Assembly: GCF_001483745.1 (NCBI RefSeq)
Contig: NZ_LQBL01000033.1
Span: forward strand, 1 to 51,756
DNA: 51,756 nucleotides
From: Serinicoccus chungangensis
GTDB taxonomy: Bacteria > Actinomycetota > Actinomycetes > Actinomycetales > Dermatophilaceae
Reading direction: 5' to 3'
A model generated the notes under the pieces. It ran no database searches. It was not told the origin of the DNA and saw nothing but the letters and a program-made list of their open reading frames with translations. Shown one piece after another: positions 23,046 to 31,858 of the stretch. Made by a program: the position numbers and the translations under genes. Positions within the stretch are counted from its first letter, which is position 1. Every line of letters begins with the position of its first letter.

Positions 23046-25655
23046 TCAGTCGGTGAGGCGGGGGCTGCGGTAGGGCAGGGCGTCGGGGCGGCCGCAGCGC
23101 CACACGGCATACACCTGGGCGGGGTGCCCGAGCTCGGCCTCGACGTGGGCGGCGATAGCGGCCGCCGCCCGGGGCTCGTCCAGCAGCTCGCTGAGCGGGT
23201 GGGCGGACCAGCCGCCGCGCTCGCCGGCCAGCCAGCACGCCAGGAGCGACCCGCCGAGGGGGCCGAGCTCCTCCGGCGGGAGCCCCGGCGCGCTCCACAG
23301 GGCGAGCACCGCGCCGCGCGGTCGCAGCTCGCCGGCCCGCGCCACCCACCGGTCGAGCCGGCTGGTCTCCAGCGCCCGACGCAGGGGCCCGGCCGAGGTG
23401 AGCAGCGCCAGGCCGCGGGCCTCCGTCGGGGACAGCCCGAGCGCCGTCGCGCTCAGACCGTCCAGGTCGCGACGCGGGTGACGCGGCGAGAGCCGCAACC
23501 ACTGCGCCAGCTCGGACGCCGCGGGCCCGGTGAGGGTGTGCGCGGTCGCGCGCGGGAGCAGCTCGTCGACGAGGTCGTCCGGCAGCTCCAGCAGCCCGGT
23601 GCCCTCCCCGAGCCCGGCCGTGCGGGCGATCTCGGCGACCTGGCACGGGTTGGGCCGCTGCGGGTATGCCGTGCGGACCGTCGCGCGCGCGTGCAGCTCC
23701 GCGACCGACCAGGGCGGCGGCGCGGGCCGGGCGCCCGCGGACGGCTGCGGGTGCTGCGGGTGCCGCGACCCCGCGCCGGGGCCGGGGTGGGCGCGGAGCC
23801 TGACCACCGCGGCCCGGCGGGCGTCGACGTCCACCCCCCAGGTGACCTCCGCCTCCAGCCCGAGGTCGGCGGCCACCACCTGGAGGCTGAGGGCCAGGGC
23901 CCCGAGCGAGAGCAGGAGGTCGCGCCGGCCCGCGTCGGCGACGGGCAGCTCCCGCTCGGCGTGCCACCCGAGCAGCAGGGTGTCCTCGTCCAGCACCCGC
24001 ACGTCCCACGGCTGGGTGTTGTGCGCGCTGGGGGCGCGGCCCCAGTCGTGGGCGCGGGCGAGCAACCGCACCGCCGGGCCGCCCGCCCGGGTGGTCGACG
24101 ACGGGGTCTCGGTGGTGCCCCGGTCCCCACCCGGACCCGCGCCGACGTGCACCGCGCGGGTGTAGAAGCACGTGCCGTGCAGCGGGCGCCCGCCCATGGT
24201 GACGAACTGCGCCTGCGACCCCGCGTTGCCGTCCTCGACGAAGGTGACCCGGAGCGCGGCATACCCTCCGGCCTGCAGACCCCGCAGCAGCTCGCGGGAC
24301 AGGTGGCGCATGAGCCCCTGGCCGCGCGCACCGGGCACGGTGCCCTTGATGACGAGCACGGCGTCGCGGCGGTGGCGCCGCCGGGTCGCCAGCAGCCGCA
24401 CGGCGTCGACCGGCCCGAGCCGCCCCCCGGTGGAGCGGACGAAGCCGGTGAGGTCGGGCACCACCAGCACGAAGGCCACCGGCTCCCCGCCGCGCTCCAG
24501 CCAGAGCAGCAGGCGCTCGTCGAGCAGGTGCCCGAGGCCGTCGGTCGCGGCGGCCAGCTCGTCGGCCTCGATGCGGGTGTAGTAGCCGAGCTCGGCGAAG
24601 GAGGCGTTGAGCATCTGCCGCAGCACCGGCAGCTGCTCCTCCAGCCGGCGCCGGTCGGCGTGCCGCAGCACGACCCCGTCCGGCAGCGGGTCGTCGCCGA
24701 AGAGCGCCGTGGGGTCCAGCCGGGCCAGGTCGGGGCAGATCCACGTCGACCCCGTCCAGATCCGCTCGAAGCCGAGCGCCTCCCAGTCCCGGGGGTAGTG
24801 CGGCGGGCTCCACGGCCCGTCCAGGAAGCCCGGCTCGTCCCACCCCGAGGTCACCACGCCACCGACCTGGTTCGGCAGCAGGGACACCGGGCCGAGGAGG
24901 CGGGTCCGACCCCGTTGCCGGGCGAGCGCCTCGGCGTGCTCGACCATCACCGCGAGCGCCGCCTCCCCGGCGAACTCGGTGGCCCCCAGGAGCAGGGTGC
25001 GCTCGCCGAGCTTGTGGTCCATCCGGTCGTCGGTATGCAGTGTCGTGCGCCCGTGGACCACGCCCCCGGCGTCGCGCACGACGTAGAGCTCGACCGCCCC
25101 GTGCGCGTGGTGCGGCCCCTCCCCGGTCCACCAGGAGCGGACCGTGCTGTGCCACAACGGCACCCCGTGGGTCTCACGCCGGGTCCCCCACGGCGGCACC
25201 CGCAGGAAGTCGCGCAGGTCGGCCCGGGTCAGGACCGGCTCGACCCGCAGGCCCGCGCCCCCACCGGGTCGCCGGCGGGCCACCGGGGGACCGACCTCCT
25301 CGCGGCCCACCGGCGTGAAGCGCTCGACGTGCGCCATCCGCCCGTCCTCGGCCCGCCACACCCCGTTGCTGTAGCCGTCCGGGTTCGCCTCGTGCACCTG
25401 GACCACGGCCCCTCCTGCCTCCTGCACCCGGCGGTGCGCGTCCGCGCCGGAGGCGGTGTCGGCATACCAGGCGATGACGCCGGTGCGCCGCACCCCGGCG
25501 CGCAGCCACTCGCGCCGCACCGGGCCGGCCGCCTCCAGCGCGCGGGCGACCGAGCGCAACCACCCGCCCGAGGCGCGCCCCCGCGCCGGCTGGACGGTGA
25601 GCATCACCGCGGCCCGGGCCAGCGGGGGCGCCGCCGAGAAGTCACGCGTGCGCAC
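23046..25655 (-). CDS. GNAT-like (YghO-type) and Acg-family nitroreductase fusion protein
   Basis: An 869-residue multidomain protein. Residues 1-140 are an unassigned N-terminal region. About 140-520 resembles a YghO-like GNAT fold: the family-like LLGPVSLLPNQVGGVV, PPHYPRDWEALGFERI and GYYTRIEADELAAATDGL segments are visible. About 535-869 is an Acg/Rv2032-type FMN oxidoreductase with APSAHNTQPWDV, DAGRRDLLLSLGALALSLQV and a C-terminal GGWSAHPLSELLD. Pro/Gly/Ser-rich linkers separate the parts. I chose GTG at 25655, with AAGGAGG six bases upstream, overlapping the preceding gene by 14 bp; an ATG at 25604 is an alternative. Coupling to the small barrel protein and the PaaK-like ligase suggests a pathway, possibly acyl transfer plus flavin-dependent reduction. 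The product is unknown. Confidence 0.7.
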   Translation of the reverse strand: MRTRDFSAAPPLARAAVMLTVQPARGRASGGWLRSVARALEAAGPVRREWLRAGVRRTGVIAWYADTASGADAHRRVQEAGGAVVQVHEANPDGYSNGVWRAEDGRMAHVERFTPVGREEVGPPVARRRPGGGAGLRVEPVLTRADLRDFLRVPPWGTRRETHGVPLWHSTVRSWWTGEGPHHAHGAVELYVVRDAGGVVHGRTTLHTDDRMDHKLGERTLLLGATEFAGEAALAVMVEHAEALARQRGRTRLLGPVSLLPNQVGGVVTSGWDEPGFLDGPWSPPHYPRDWEALGFERIWTGSTWICPDLARLDPTALFGDDPLPDGVVLRHADRRRLEEQLPVLRQMLNASFAELGYYTRIEADELAAATDGLGHLLDERLLLWLERGGEPVAFVLVVPDLTGFVRSTGGRLGPVDAVRLLATRRRHRRDAVLVIKGTVPGARGQGLMRHLSRELLRGLQAGGYAALRVTFVEDGNAGSQAQFVTMGGRPLHGTCFYTRAVHVGAGPGGDRGTTETPSSTTRAGGPAVRLLARAHDWGRAPSAHNTQPWDVRVLDEDTLLLGWHAERELPVADAGRRDLLLSLGALALSLQVVAADLGLEAEVTWGVDVDARRAAVVRLRAHPGPGAGSRHPQHPQPSAGARPAPPPWSVAELHARATVRTAYPQRPNPCQVAEIARTAGLGEGTGLLELPDDLVDELLPRATAHTLTGPAASELAQWLRLSPRHPRRDLDGLSATALGLSPTEARGLALLTSAGPLRRALETSRLDRWVARAGELRPRGAVLALWSAPGLPPEELGPLGGSLLACWLAGERGGWSAHPLSELLDEPRAAAAIAAHVEAELGHPAQVYAVWRCGRPDALPYRSPRLTD

Positions 25656-25977
25656 GACCGGCCTCCTTCGCGCCCGCGACGGGCCGCTCGTAGACCCGGA
25701 TGTAGCCGCCGGTCGCGTGCTGGGTGCCATCGGTGACCCACTGCATGAGCTCGCGGTGCACCCCGCTGCGGGCGAAGCGCAGGAGGTCCTCGCGGGTCGC
25801 GAAGTAGCCGACGGTCCCGAGCGTGAACGGCGGGTCGAGGTAGACCTGGTGGTGCACGTAGCCCGGCATCCGGCGCATCTGGTCGACCATCGCCCGCCAG
25901 CGCGGCGCCAGGCGCACCCAGGCCAGCGGGGACGTGTAGCGCGTCGCGCCGACGAAGACCGCCGTTGCGCCCTCCAT
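25642..25977 (-). CDS. Small dimeric alpha-beta barrel (monooxygenase-like) protein
   Basis: A 111-residue protein with the strand/helix pattern of antibiotic-biosynthesis-monooxygenase or DUF4188/DUF3291-like folds: ATAVFVGATRYTSP, then MRRMPGYVHHQVYLDPPFTLGTVGYFATREDLLRFAR, ending YIRVYERPV. These ferredoxin-like barrels bind heme, quinones or aromatic substrates, or act as stress proteins. It sits between the PaaK-like ligase (1-bp overlap) and the fusion protein (14-bp overlap), so the three are almost certainly one operon. Specific function is not inferred. Confidence 0.65.
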   Translation of the reverse strand: MEGATAVFVGATRYTSPLAWVRLAPRWRAMVDQMRRMPGYVHHQVYLDPPFTLGTVGYFATREDLLRFARSGVHRELMQWVTDGTQHATGGYIRVYERPVAGAKEAGRAHA

Positions 25978-27572
25978 CAGCCCTCGGCGCCCGGGCGGAG
26001 GTAGACGCGCTTGAGCTTCGTGGGCATCGCGGCGAACGGTCCGGTGCCGGCGTCGTGCACCCGGACCTCGATGTCGTCGCTGCGCTCGCTCTCCTCCAGC
26101 GACTGCGCGAAGTCGCGGCTGGTCCGGACAAGGTAGTCGACGACGCCCGCACGCACGCCGTCGGCGAGCGCGGTCCGCTCGGCCGGCTCGAGCCGCACGT
26201 CCTCGCGCAGCTCGAGGTGGATCGTCGGCTGCTGACGGGTCGCGTCCTGCTCGACGTCCTCGAGGGTCAGGGTGAACGAGCCGATCTGGGCGGCCCGCCG
26301 CGGGTCGGTGTAGAGACCGTTCTCCACGTCCTGGGGGTAGATGTTGGCGCCCATGAAGGAGATCGTGGCGTCCGCCCGGCCGAAGAGCAGCAGGAGCGGC
26401 AGCTTCATCCCCTGCTTGGCGAACGCCTCCCGGGCCGGCGCCTGCCACTCCGGCTGGCTGCGCAGGACCGCCGCGAGGTCGTGCCAGTCCATGAGCCGGG
26501 CCTCGTCGCCGATGTTGTAGCGCAGCTTGGGCGAGAGCACCGCGGTCGAGGTCAGCGTGCACAGCAGCTCGCCCTCGGGGGTCGTCTCGAGGTAGGTCTC
26601 GAGCGGGTTGTACTGGAAGATCATCGGGGTCCGGGTCTCCCCCGGCCCGAGCACCGCCTCGCGCAGGTCGTGGTCCTCCAGCAGCGCCCGGCGCAGCCAC
26701 ACCGTGAGGTCGGTCTCGCCGCCGATCCCGATGGTGAGGTCGGACGCGCCGTAGCCGGAGCGGACGGTGAGGAAGCGCTCCTCGCAGTAGTCGCGCAGCG
26801 CCTCGGTCATCCCCTCCCCGCCGACCAGGCCGTGCATCCGCCAGGCCGGCCAGTCCCAGCCCTCGGCGTCCAGCCGGTCGCGCAGGTCCTTGAGGAAGGG
26901 CGGGTAGGCCGAGACCAGGTAGGTGAAGGACGGCCCGAAGTGGCGCATCGTGTCGACGATCTTGTCCAGGTCGGGGCCGGTGTTCTTGACCATGGCGATC
27001 TTGGCCATGGCGATCCCGGTGTTGGTGCCGGTGGCCCACGCGCCCATCGAGTAGGCGTTGATGACGAAGAGCCGCTCCTCGTCGCGCATCATCAGGGCGG
27101 TGAACCCGGCGACGTTGCGGTGGATGTCGGCGAGCTCGTCGCGCCCGCGCACCCAGTTGAAGGGGGTGCCGGAGCTGCCCGAGCTCTCGTCCACGAGCGT
27201 CCCGCGCAGCTCGAGGCGACCGGAGCGCGTGCGGGAGGTCTCGTCATACCGCTGGACGTAGCTCTTCTTGTCGGTGGGCGGGTAGTTCTCCAGGTCCCAC
27301 CAGCGGAAGCGCCAGTCGTGCTCGGCGAGGTGCTGACGGTAGGCCGGCACGTGCAGCGACCCGAGCTGGCAGGTCATCCAGGCGTGGAGGCGGGCGAAGT
27401 CGCCCATCCACGGCTGGTAGTGCGTCGCGGTGAGCCGCCAGGTCGCCGGGTGGACCTTGTAGAGGCTGTACGTCGTGCTCAGGGCCCGGGTCCCCGCCCT
27501 GAGCGCTCCGCGGCGCGCCACCGTCAGCGGCGTGCTCGTCCAGACCGACTCCCCCAGGTCTCTCCATCCCAT
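25977..27572 (-). CDS. PaaK-like adenylate-forming ligase
   Basis: A 531-residue protein related to phenylacetate-CoA ligases and other ANL enzymes. The phosphate loop ESSGSSGTPF (residues 129-138) matches the P-loop (usually SSGTTG), followed by SAYPPFLKDL, VGGEGMTEALRDYCEE, SGYGASDL (aromatic pocket/adenine region) and NIGDEARLMDW with the ribose-binding aspartate. The C-terminal region with PTKLKRVYLRPG resembles the mobile domain with its lysine. Reaction type is ATP-dependent activation of a carboxylate; the acceptor could be CoA or a partner protein. The substrate is unknown. It starts the three-gene operon at ATG 27572. Confidence 0.78.
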   Translation of the reverse strand: MGWRDLGESVWTSTPLTVARRGALRAGTRALSTTYSLYKVHPATWRLTATHYQPWMGDFARLHAWMTCQLGSLHVPAYRQHLAEHDWRFRWWDLENYPPTDKKSYVQRYDETSRTRSGRLELRGTLVDESSGSSGTPFNWVRGRDELADIHRNVAGFTALMMRDEERLFVINAYSMGAWATGTNTGIAMAKIAMVKNTGPDLDKIVDTMRHFGPSFTYLVSAYPPFLKDLRDRLDAEGWDWPAWRMHGLVGGEGMTEALRDYCEERFLTVRSGYGASDLTIGIGGETDLTVWLRRALLEDHDLREAVLGPGETRTPMIFQYNPLETYLETTPEGELLCTLTSTAVLSPKLRYNIGDEARLMDWHDLAAVLRSQPEWQAPAREAFAKQGMKLPLLLLFGRADATISFMGANIYPQDVENGLYTDPRRAAQIGSFTLTLEDVEQDATRQQPTIHLELREDVRLEPAERTALADGVRAGVVDYLVRTSRDFAQSLEESERSDDIEVRVHDAGTGPFAAMPTKLKRVYLRPGAEG

Positions 27573-27628
27573 GGCCGGGACTCTAGCGCCTGAGTGGACG
27601 GGGGCGCCGGAGCTCGCCACCCCGGAGG

Positions 27629-28996
27629 CTAGACCCAGCCGTCCGGCCCGGCCGAGCCGGCGGCGTACTCCTCCAGCGGCACCTCGTCCGCCTGCCAGGC
27701 GTCGAGGACCGGCTCGACGATCCGCCACAGCTCCTCGGCCTCGTCGCCGCGGATGGTCAGCAGCGGGTTGCCGTCGAGGATGGCGCCGAGGATCTCGCCG
27801 TAGGGCAGCATCCGGGCCTTGCCGAGCTCGGCGGTGAGCTCCTTCTGCTCCAGCTCGAAGGGGTCGCCCTCGGCGTTCATCGACAGGTCCAGCGAGACGC
27901 TGCCCGGCTTGAGCTCGAGGACGAGACGGTCCGGGTCCGGGGTGTCGGTGAGCCCGTGGGGTACGTGCGACGGCGCCCGGAAGGTCACGACCACCTGCTT
28001 GGTCGCCGTGCCCAGCGCCTTGCCCGACCGCAGCCGGAACGGCACGCCGGCCCAGCGGGCGTTGTCCAGCTGCACGGTCAGCTGGGCGAGCGTCTCGGTC
28101 TGGCGGGAGGGGTCGACGCCCTCCTCGGCCGCGTAGTCCGGGACCGTGCGGTCGCCGAGCTCGCCCGCGACGTACCTCGCCCGCCGGGACGCGGCGGCCG
28201 GGTCGTGACCCCACGGCTGGGTCGCCCGCAGCGCCTGCGCCTTGAGCCCGCGGATCTCCTCGGCGTGCATGGTCGCGGGGGCCTCCATGGCGAAGAAGGC
28301 GAGCACCTCCAGCAGGTGGCTCTGGATCATGTCCATGAGCGCGCCGGCGTGGTCGTAGTAGCCGGCCCGCCCCTCCAGCGCCAGCGTCTCGTCGTAGCAG
28401 ATGTCGACCTTCTCGATGTGCTCGGCCGACCAGATCGGCTGCAGCAGCCGGTTGGCGAAGCGGATGCCGATGAGGTTGAGGATGGTGTTGACGCCGAGGA
28501 AGTGGTCGATCCGGAAGATGTCACCCTCGGGCACGACCCGCAGCAGCTGGCGGTTGAGCTCGCGCGCCGTCTCCAGGCTGTCGCCGAAGGGCTTCTCCAG
28601 GGCCAGCCGGGTGCCCTCGGGCACCGTCAGCTCCTCCAGCAGCGCGCACACCTTGATGGTGACCGCCGGGGGCAGCGCGAAGTAGAGCACGACCGGCTCG
28701 TCGACGGCGTCGAGTAGGGCCTGCAGCTGGTCGCGCTCCAGGAGGTCCGTCCGCAGGTAGGTCGCCGCGCGCACCACCGGCTCGGCGACCTCCTCGGGCA
28801 CCTCGGCCTCGGCGAGGCTGTCGCGGACCCTGCCCTGCCAGTCCTCCTCGCTGAGCTCGAGCCGGTCCGCGCCCAGGACCCGCACCCTCCGGTCGGTCTC
28901 CTCGCGCAGCAGCGTCCCCAGCCCGGGCAGCAGCAGCCGCCGGGTCAGGTCCCCGGAGGCTCCCAGGATGAGCAGGGTGGTGGTCTGGTCGGCCAT
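27629..28996 (-). CDS. zwf: Glucose-6-phosphate dehydrogenase
   Basis: A 455-residue G6PDH. The NADP-binding ILGASGDLTRRLLLPGL (residues 10-26), EKPFGDSL, and substrate site RIDHFLGVNT (about 164-173) are intact. It oxidises glucose 6-phosphate to 6-phosphogluconolactone, entering the oxidative pentose phosphate pathway or F420-independent NADPH supply. At 455 residues it is somewhat shorter than the 480-515 of the tkt-tal operon copy in most actinobacteria, and no tal, opcA or pgl is adjacent, so it may be a stand-alone paralogue. Codons and composition match the neighbours. It lies 56 bp upstream of the PaaK-like gene on the same strand. Confidence 0.93.
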   Translation of the reverse strand: MADQTTTLLILGASGDLTRRLLLPGLGTLLREETDRRVRVLGADRLELSEEDWQGRVRDSLAEAEVPEEVAEPVVRAATYLRTDLLERDQLQALLDAVDEPVVLYFALPPAVTIKVCALLEELTVPEGTRLALEKPFGDSLETARELNRQLLRVVPEGDIFRIDHFLGVNTILNLIGIRFANRLLQPIWSAEHIEKVDICYDETLALEGRAGYYDHAGALMDMIQSHLLEVLAFFAMEAPATMHAEEIRGLKAQALRATQPWGHDPAAASRRARYVAGELGDRTVPDYAAEEGVDPSRQTETLAQLTVQLDNARWAGVPFRLRSGKALGTATKQVVVTFRAPSHVPHGLTDTPDPDRLVLELKPGSVSLDLSMNAEGDPFELEQKELTAELGKARMLPYGEILGAILDGNPLLTIRGDEAEELWRIVEPVLDAWQADEVPLEEYAAGSAGPDGWV

Positions 28997-29053
28997 GCGG
29001 ACGTCCTTCTTCCCTCGGGTATGACGCGTCCGCGCCAGTGTGGCACCTCGGGG

Positions 29054-29764
29054 TCAGAGCTGCGTACCGACCAGGGCACCGATGGCATAGGTCACGGCCA
29101 TGGCCGTGAAGCCGCCCAGCACGTTGCGGGCGACGGCACGCGGCCGCGGCGAGCGGCCCAGGGTGGCGCTCACCCAGCCGGTGAGCACCAGGGCGAGCAG
29201 CACGGAGCACACCGTGACCGGCACCCGCCAGGCCGTCGGCGGGGAGATGATGGCGAGCAGCGGCAGCAGGGCACCCAGGGTGAAGGCGACGAGCGAGGCC
29301 CAGGCCGCGTGCCAGGGGTTGGTGAGCTCGTCGGGGTCGATGTGCAGCTCGGCCTCCGCGTGCGCCGCGAGCGCGTCCCGCTCGGTCAGCTCGACGGCCA
29401 CCTGCTGCGCGAGCCCGGGGGACAGGCCCTTGGCGCGGTAGATCTCGGCGAGCTCGGCCAGCTCTTCTTCGGGCATCTCCGCCAGCTCGCGCCGTTCGAG
29501 GTCGAGCAGGGCGCGCTCGCTGTCGCGCTGGGTGCTGACCGAGACGTACTCCCCCACCGCCATCGACATGGCCCCCGCCGCGAGCCCGGCGAGCCCGGCG
29601 GTGAGGATGGCCGTGCGGTCGCTCGTCGCCGCGGCGACACCGATGACCAGACCGGCGGTGGAGATGATGCCGTCGTTGGCGCCGAGGACCCCGGCGCGCA
29701 GCCAGTTGAGCGTGCTCGCGGTGGTGCGCGGCTCGGCGTGCTGCTGGACGGGTGGTGCGGCCAT
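29054..29764 (-). CDS. VIT1/CCC1-family iron/manganese transporter
   Basis: A 236-residue membrane protein of the VIT family. RAGVLGANDGIISTAGLVIGVAAA and AAGAMSMAVGEYVSVSTQRDSE are the two diagnostic segments, carrying the methionine and glutamate residues of the metal pore; the acidic cytoplasmic loop (EMPEEELAELAEIYRAKG) binds metal in plant VIT1. It probably exports or detoxifies Fe2+ or Mn2+. There is no visible iron box upstream. It lies between zwf and the MFS gene, all leftward, with 57-83 bp gaps and no obvious functional link. Confidence 0.92.
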   Translation of the reverse strand: MAAPPVQQHAEPRTTASTLNWLRAGVLGANDGIISTAGLVIGVAAATSDRTAILTAGLAGLAAGAMSMAVGEYVSVSTQRDSERALLDLERRELAEMPEEELAELAEIYRAKGLSPGLAQQVAVELTERDALAAHAEAELHIDPDELTNPWHAAWASLVAFTLGALLPLLAIISPPTAWRVPVTVCSVLLALVLTGWVSATLGRSPRPRAVARNVLGGFTAMAVTYAIGALVGTQL

Positions 29765-29847
29765 GCCTCCAGCGTCCTCCGTCCCGGCGGGGCCCGCCAG
29801 GACGGTGAGGCTTCGCTACCCCGGTGGGCGGTAGGAGGGTGTGGCGT

Positions 29848-31113
29848 TCACCGGGTCAGGTCGGCCTCGCGGACGGTCCGGTCGGCGCGCGCCGCGCGCG
29901 CCTCGACGTGGCGCCGGTGCACGAGCAGCGAGACGCCGAGGACGACGAGGCCGGCCACGGAGAGCGCGGCGCCGACGAGGGCGGGCGCACGGTAGCCGTA
30001 GCCGGCGGCGATGACCAGGCCGCCGACCCAGGCGCCGAGCGCGTTGGCCACGTTGAGGGAGGCGTGGTTCATGGCCGCGCCCAGGGTCCTGGCCGGGCCG
30101 GCGACCTGCATGAGCCGCAGCTGCAGCCCGATCACCCAGGCCGAGCTGAAGAGGCCGATCGCGGCGACGGTGAGCAGGGCCGGGACGAGCGCGCCGGAGC
30201 TCCAGAAGAAGGTGAGCAGCGCCGCCGCCGAACCGACGCCGGTGAGGACCAGGGTGCGCAGCACCGACCAGTCCCCCAGCCGACCGCCGAGCCACGTCCC
30301 CACGACCGACACCACGCCGTACACGAGCAGGAAGACGGGCACCCAGCTCTCGGCGAGACCGGTGACGTCGGTGAGCGTGGGGGCGATGTAGGAGTAGGTG
30401 GCGAACATGCCGCCGAAGCCGATGGCCCCGATCGCGAGAGTGAGCCAGAACTGGGTGCTGGTGAAGGCGCGCAGCTCGGCCTTGCGCGAGCGGGTCCGGT
30501 CGCTCGGCGTGCGCGGCACCCACAGGTGCACGAGCACCGCCGCGAGCAGCCCGATGACGGCCACCGCCCAGAAGCTCACCCGCCAGCCGAAGACCTGGCC
30601 GGCCCAGGTGCCCAGCGGCACCCCCACGAGCAGGGCGATGGGGATGCCCAGCATGACGGTGCCGACCGCGCGGCCGCCGCGCCCGGGAGGTGCGAGGGAG
30701 ATGGCGACGAGCGAGGCCAGGCCGAAGAAGCCGGCGTGCGGCAGCCCGGCGACGAAGCGGGCGGCCACGAGCGTCCCCAGCGTTGGCGCGAGCGCCGCGG
30801 CCGCGTTGGCCAGCGCGAAGAGCAGCATGAGCCCGACGAGCACGGCGCGCCGCGGCAGCCGGGCGGCCCCCACCGCGGCGACCGGGGCGCCCACGACGAC
30901 ACCGAGCGCGTAGGCGGAGATGGCATACCCGGCGGTCGGGATGGAGACGTCGAGCCCGGTCGCGATCTGCGGCAGCACCCCCATGGTGACGAACTCGGCG
31001 ACCCCGATGCCGACGCCGCCCAGGATGAGCGCCGCGAGGGCGAGGGTGGGCCCCTGCCCGCCCGCGGGGGGACGCTCGGTGACGGGCTGGGCGGTGGCGG
31101 ACAGGGTCGACAA
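29848..31113 (-). CDS. MFS transporter (AraJ/DHA1-type exporter)
   Basis: A 421-residue protein with twelve hydrophobic helices. It matches the AraJ/YdhP DHA1 group: GVGIGVAEFVTMGVLPQIA at helix 1, the antiporter-like RLPRRAVLVGLMLLFALANAAAALAP loop, GLPHAGFFGLASLVA, and GWRVSFWAVAVIGLLAA. Such proteins export arabinose-like sugars or chloramphenicol-class drugs. The start is uncertain: TTG at 31113 (LSTLSATAQ) gives a good length but lacks a clear ribosome site; GTG codons further upstream add a Pro-rich stretch. Confidence 0.85.
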   Translation of the reverse strand: MSTLSATAQPVTERPPAGGQGPTLALAALILGGVGIGVAEFVTMGVLPQIATGLDVSIPTAGYAISAYALGVVVGAPVAAVGAARLPRRAVLVGLMLLFALANAAAALAPTLGTLVAARFVAGLPHAGFFGLASLVAISLAPPGRGGRAVGTVMLGIPIALLVGVPLGTWAGQVFGWRVSFWAVAVIGLLAAVLVHLWVPRTPSDRTRSRKAELRAFTSTQFWLTLAIGAIGFGGMFATYSYIAPTLTDVTGLAESWVPVFLLVYGVVSVVGTWLGGRLGDWSVLRTLVLTGVGSAAALLTFFWSSGALVPALLTVAAIGLFSSAWVIGLQLRLMQVAGPARTLGAAMNHASLNVANALGAWVGGLVIAAGYGYRAPALVGAALSVAGLVVLGVSLLVHRRHVEARAARADRTVREADLTR

Positions 31114-31257
31114 AGAAGGCCTCGGGTCAGAGGGGCACGACGGTGGGGGAGCCCGCACGCGCAGCGCAGGCCCCACCAGCCTAACCCTGGCGCCCCCCGC
31201 ACCCATTCCCTCCGCCGGGCACCGGCGGGCGGGTGCGGACCGGCGGCGACGCGCGGG

Positions 31258-31839
31258 TCAGCCGTCGACGGCCTCGGCGATCGCGACGAAGTTGGCCTTC
31301 TGCCCACCGTCGCTGCGGGCGCCCAGCGAGGGGTCGCAGGTGATGAGCGCGATCCGCGCGACCTCGTCCTGGTCGCCCCAGACCGCGTCGCTGCGCTGCA
31401 GGCCCTCCTTGGAGATCTGCTGGGTCGAGGTGACCACGAAGTCGCGGGTCCCGCCGTGCCCGTACCCGACCGTGACGACGTCGCCGTCGCTCACCTCGGC
31501 CAGGTCGTAGAAGACGTCCGGCTCGTCGTAGTAGGTGACGTGCGCGGCGACGACCGCGGTCCCGACCTGGCCGGGGACGACGCGTCCGGACCCGGCGTAC
31601 CAGATCGCCTCGCCCTGGTCGGGGTTGATCGTCCCCTGCGGCGTCAGCCCCTCGGGCGCGATCGGCTCCTCCTCCAGCCCCGCCGCCGGCACCGTGACCC
31701 AGGCCGGCGCGGCGTCGCCCTCGGCGTGGACGGGCCGCCCGTCGGTGCCCTGGATCGCCCCCACCGCCTGGACGGCGAGCGCGCTGACGCCGAGGGCGCC
31801 CACCAGCAGCCCGGTGGGCAGCAGCAGGCGGGCGTTCAC
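31258..31839 (-). CDS. Class F sortase
   Basis: A 193-residue sortase with an N-terminal transmembrane anchor (LLLPTGLLVGALGVSALAVQ). Catalytic residues are in order: H100 in VVAAHVTYY, C168 in ITCDPS and R175 in LGARSDGG. The compact domain and TCD motif fit class F enzymes of actinobacteria. Sortases cleave a C-terminal sorting signal and attach the protein to cell wall or another nucleophile. The GTG start is 19 bp after the stop of an upstream gene whose product carries a sortase-like tail (LRETG plus helix plus basic residues), so this is probably a dedicated enzyme-substrate pair. Confidence 0.87.
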   Translation of the reverse strand: MNARLLLPTGLLVGALGVSALAVQAVGAIQGTDGRPVHAEGDAAPAWVTVPAAGLEEEPIAPEGLTPQGTINPDQGEAIWYAGSGRVVPGQVGTAVVAAHVTYYDEPDVFYDLAEVSDGDVVTVGYGHGGTRDFVVTSTQQISKEGLQRSDAVWGDQDEVARIALITCDPSLGARSDGGQKANFVAIAEAVDG

Positions 31840-31858
31840 GCTGGGGCTCCGGCGGGGC

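Noticed and set aside
25977-28214. A 745-residue form of the PaaK-like protein
   Set aside because: The extra N-terminus is antisense-frame noise over zwf; the ANL domain begins properly at 27572.
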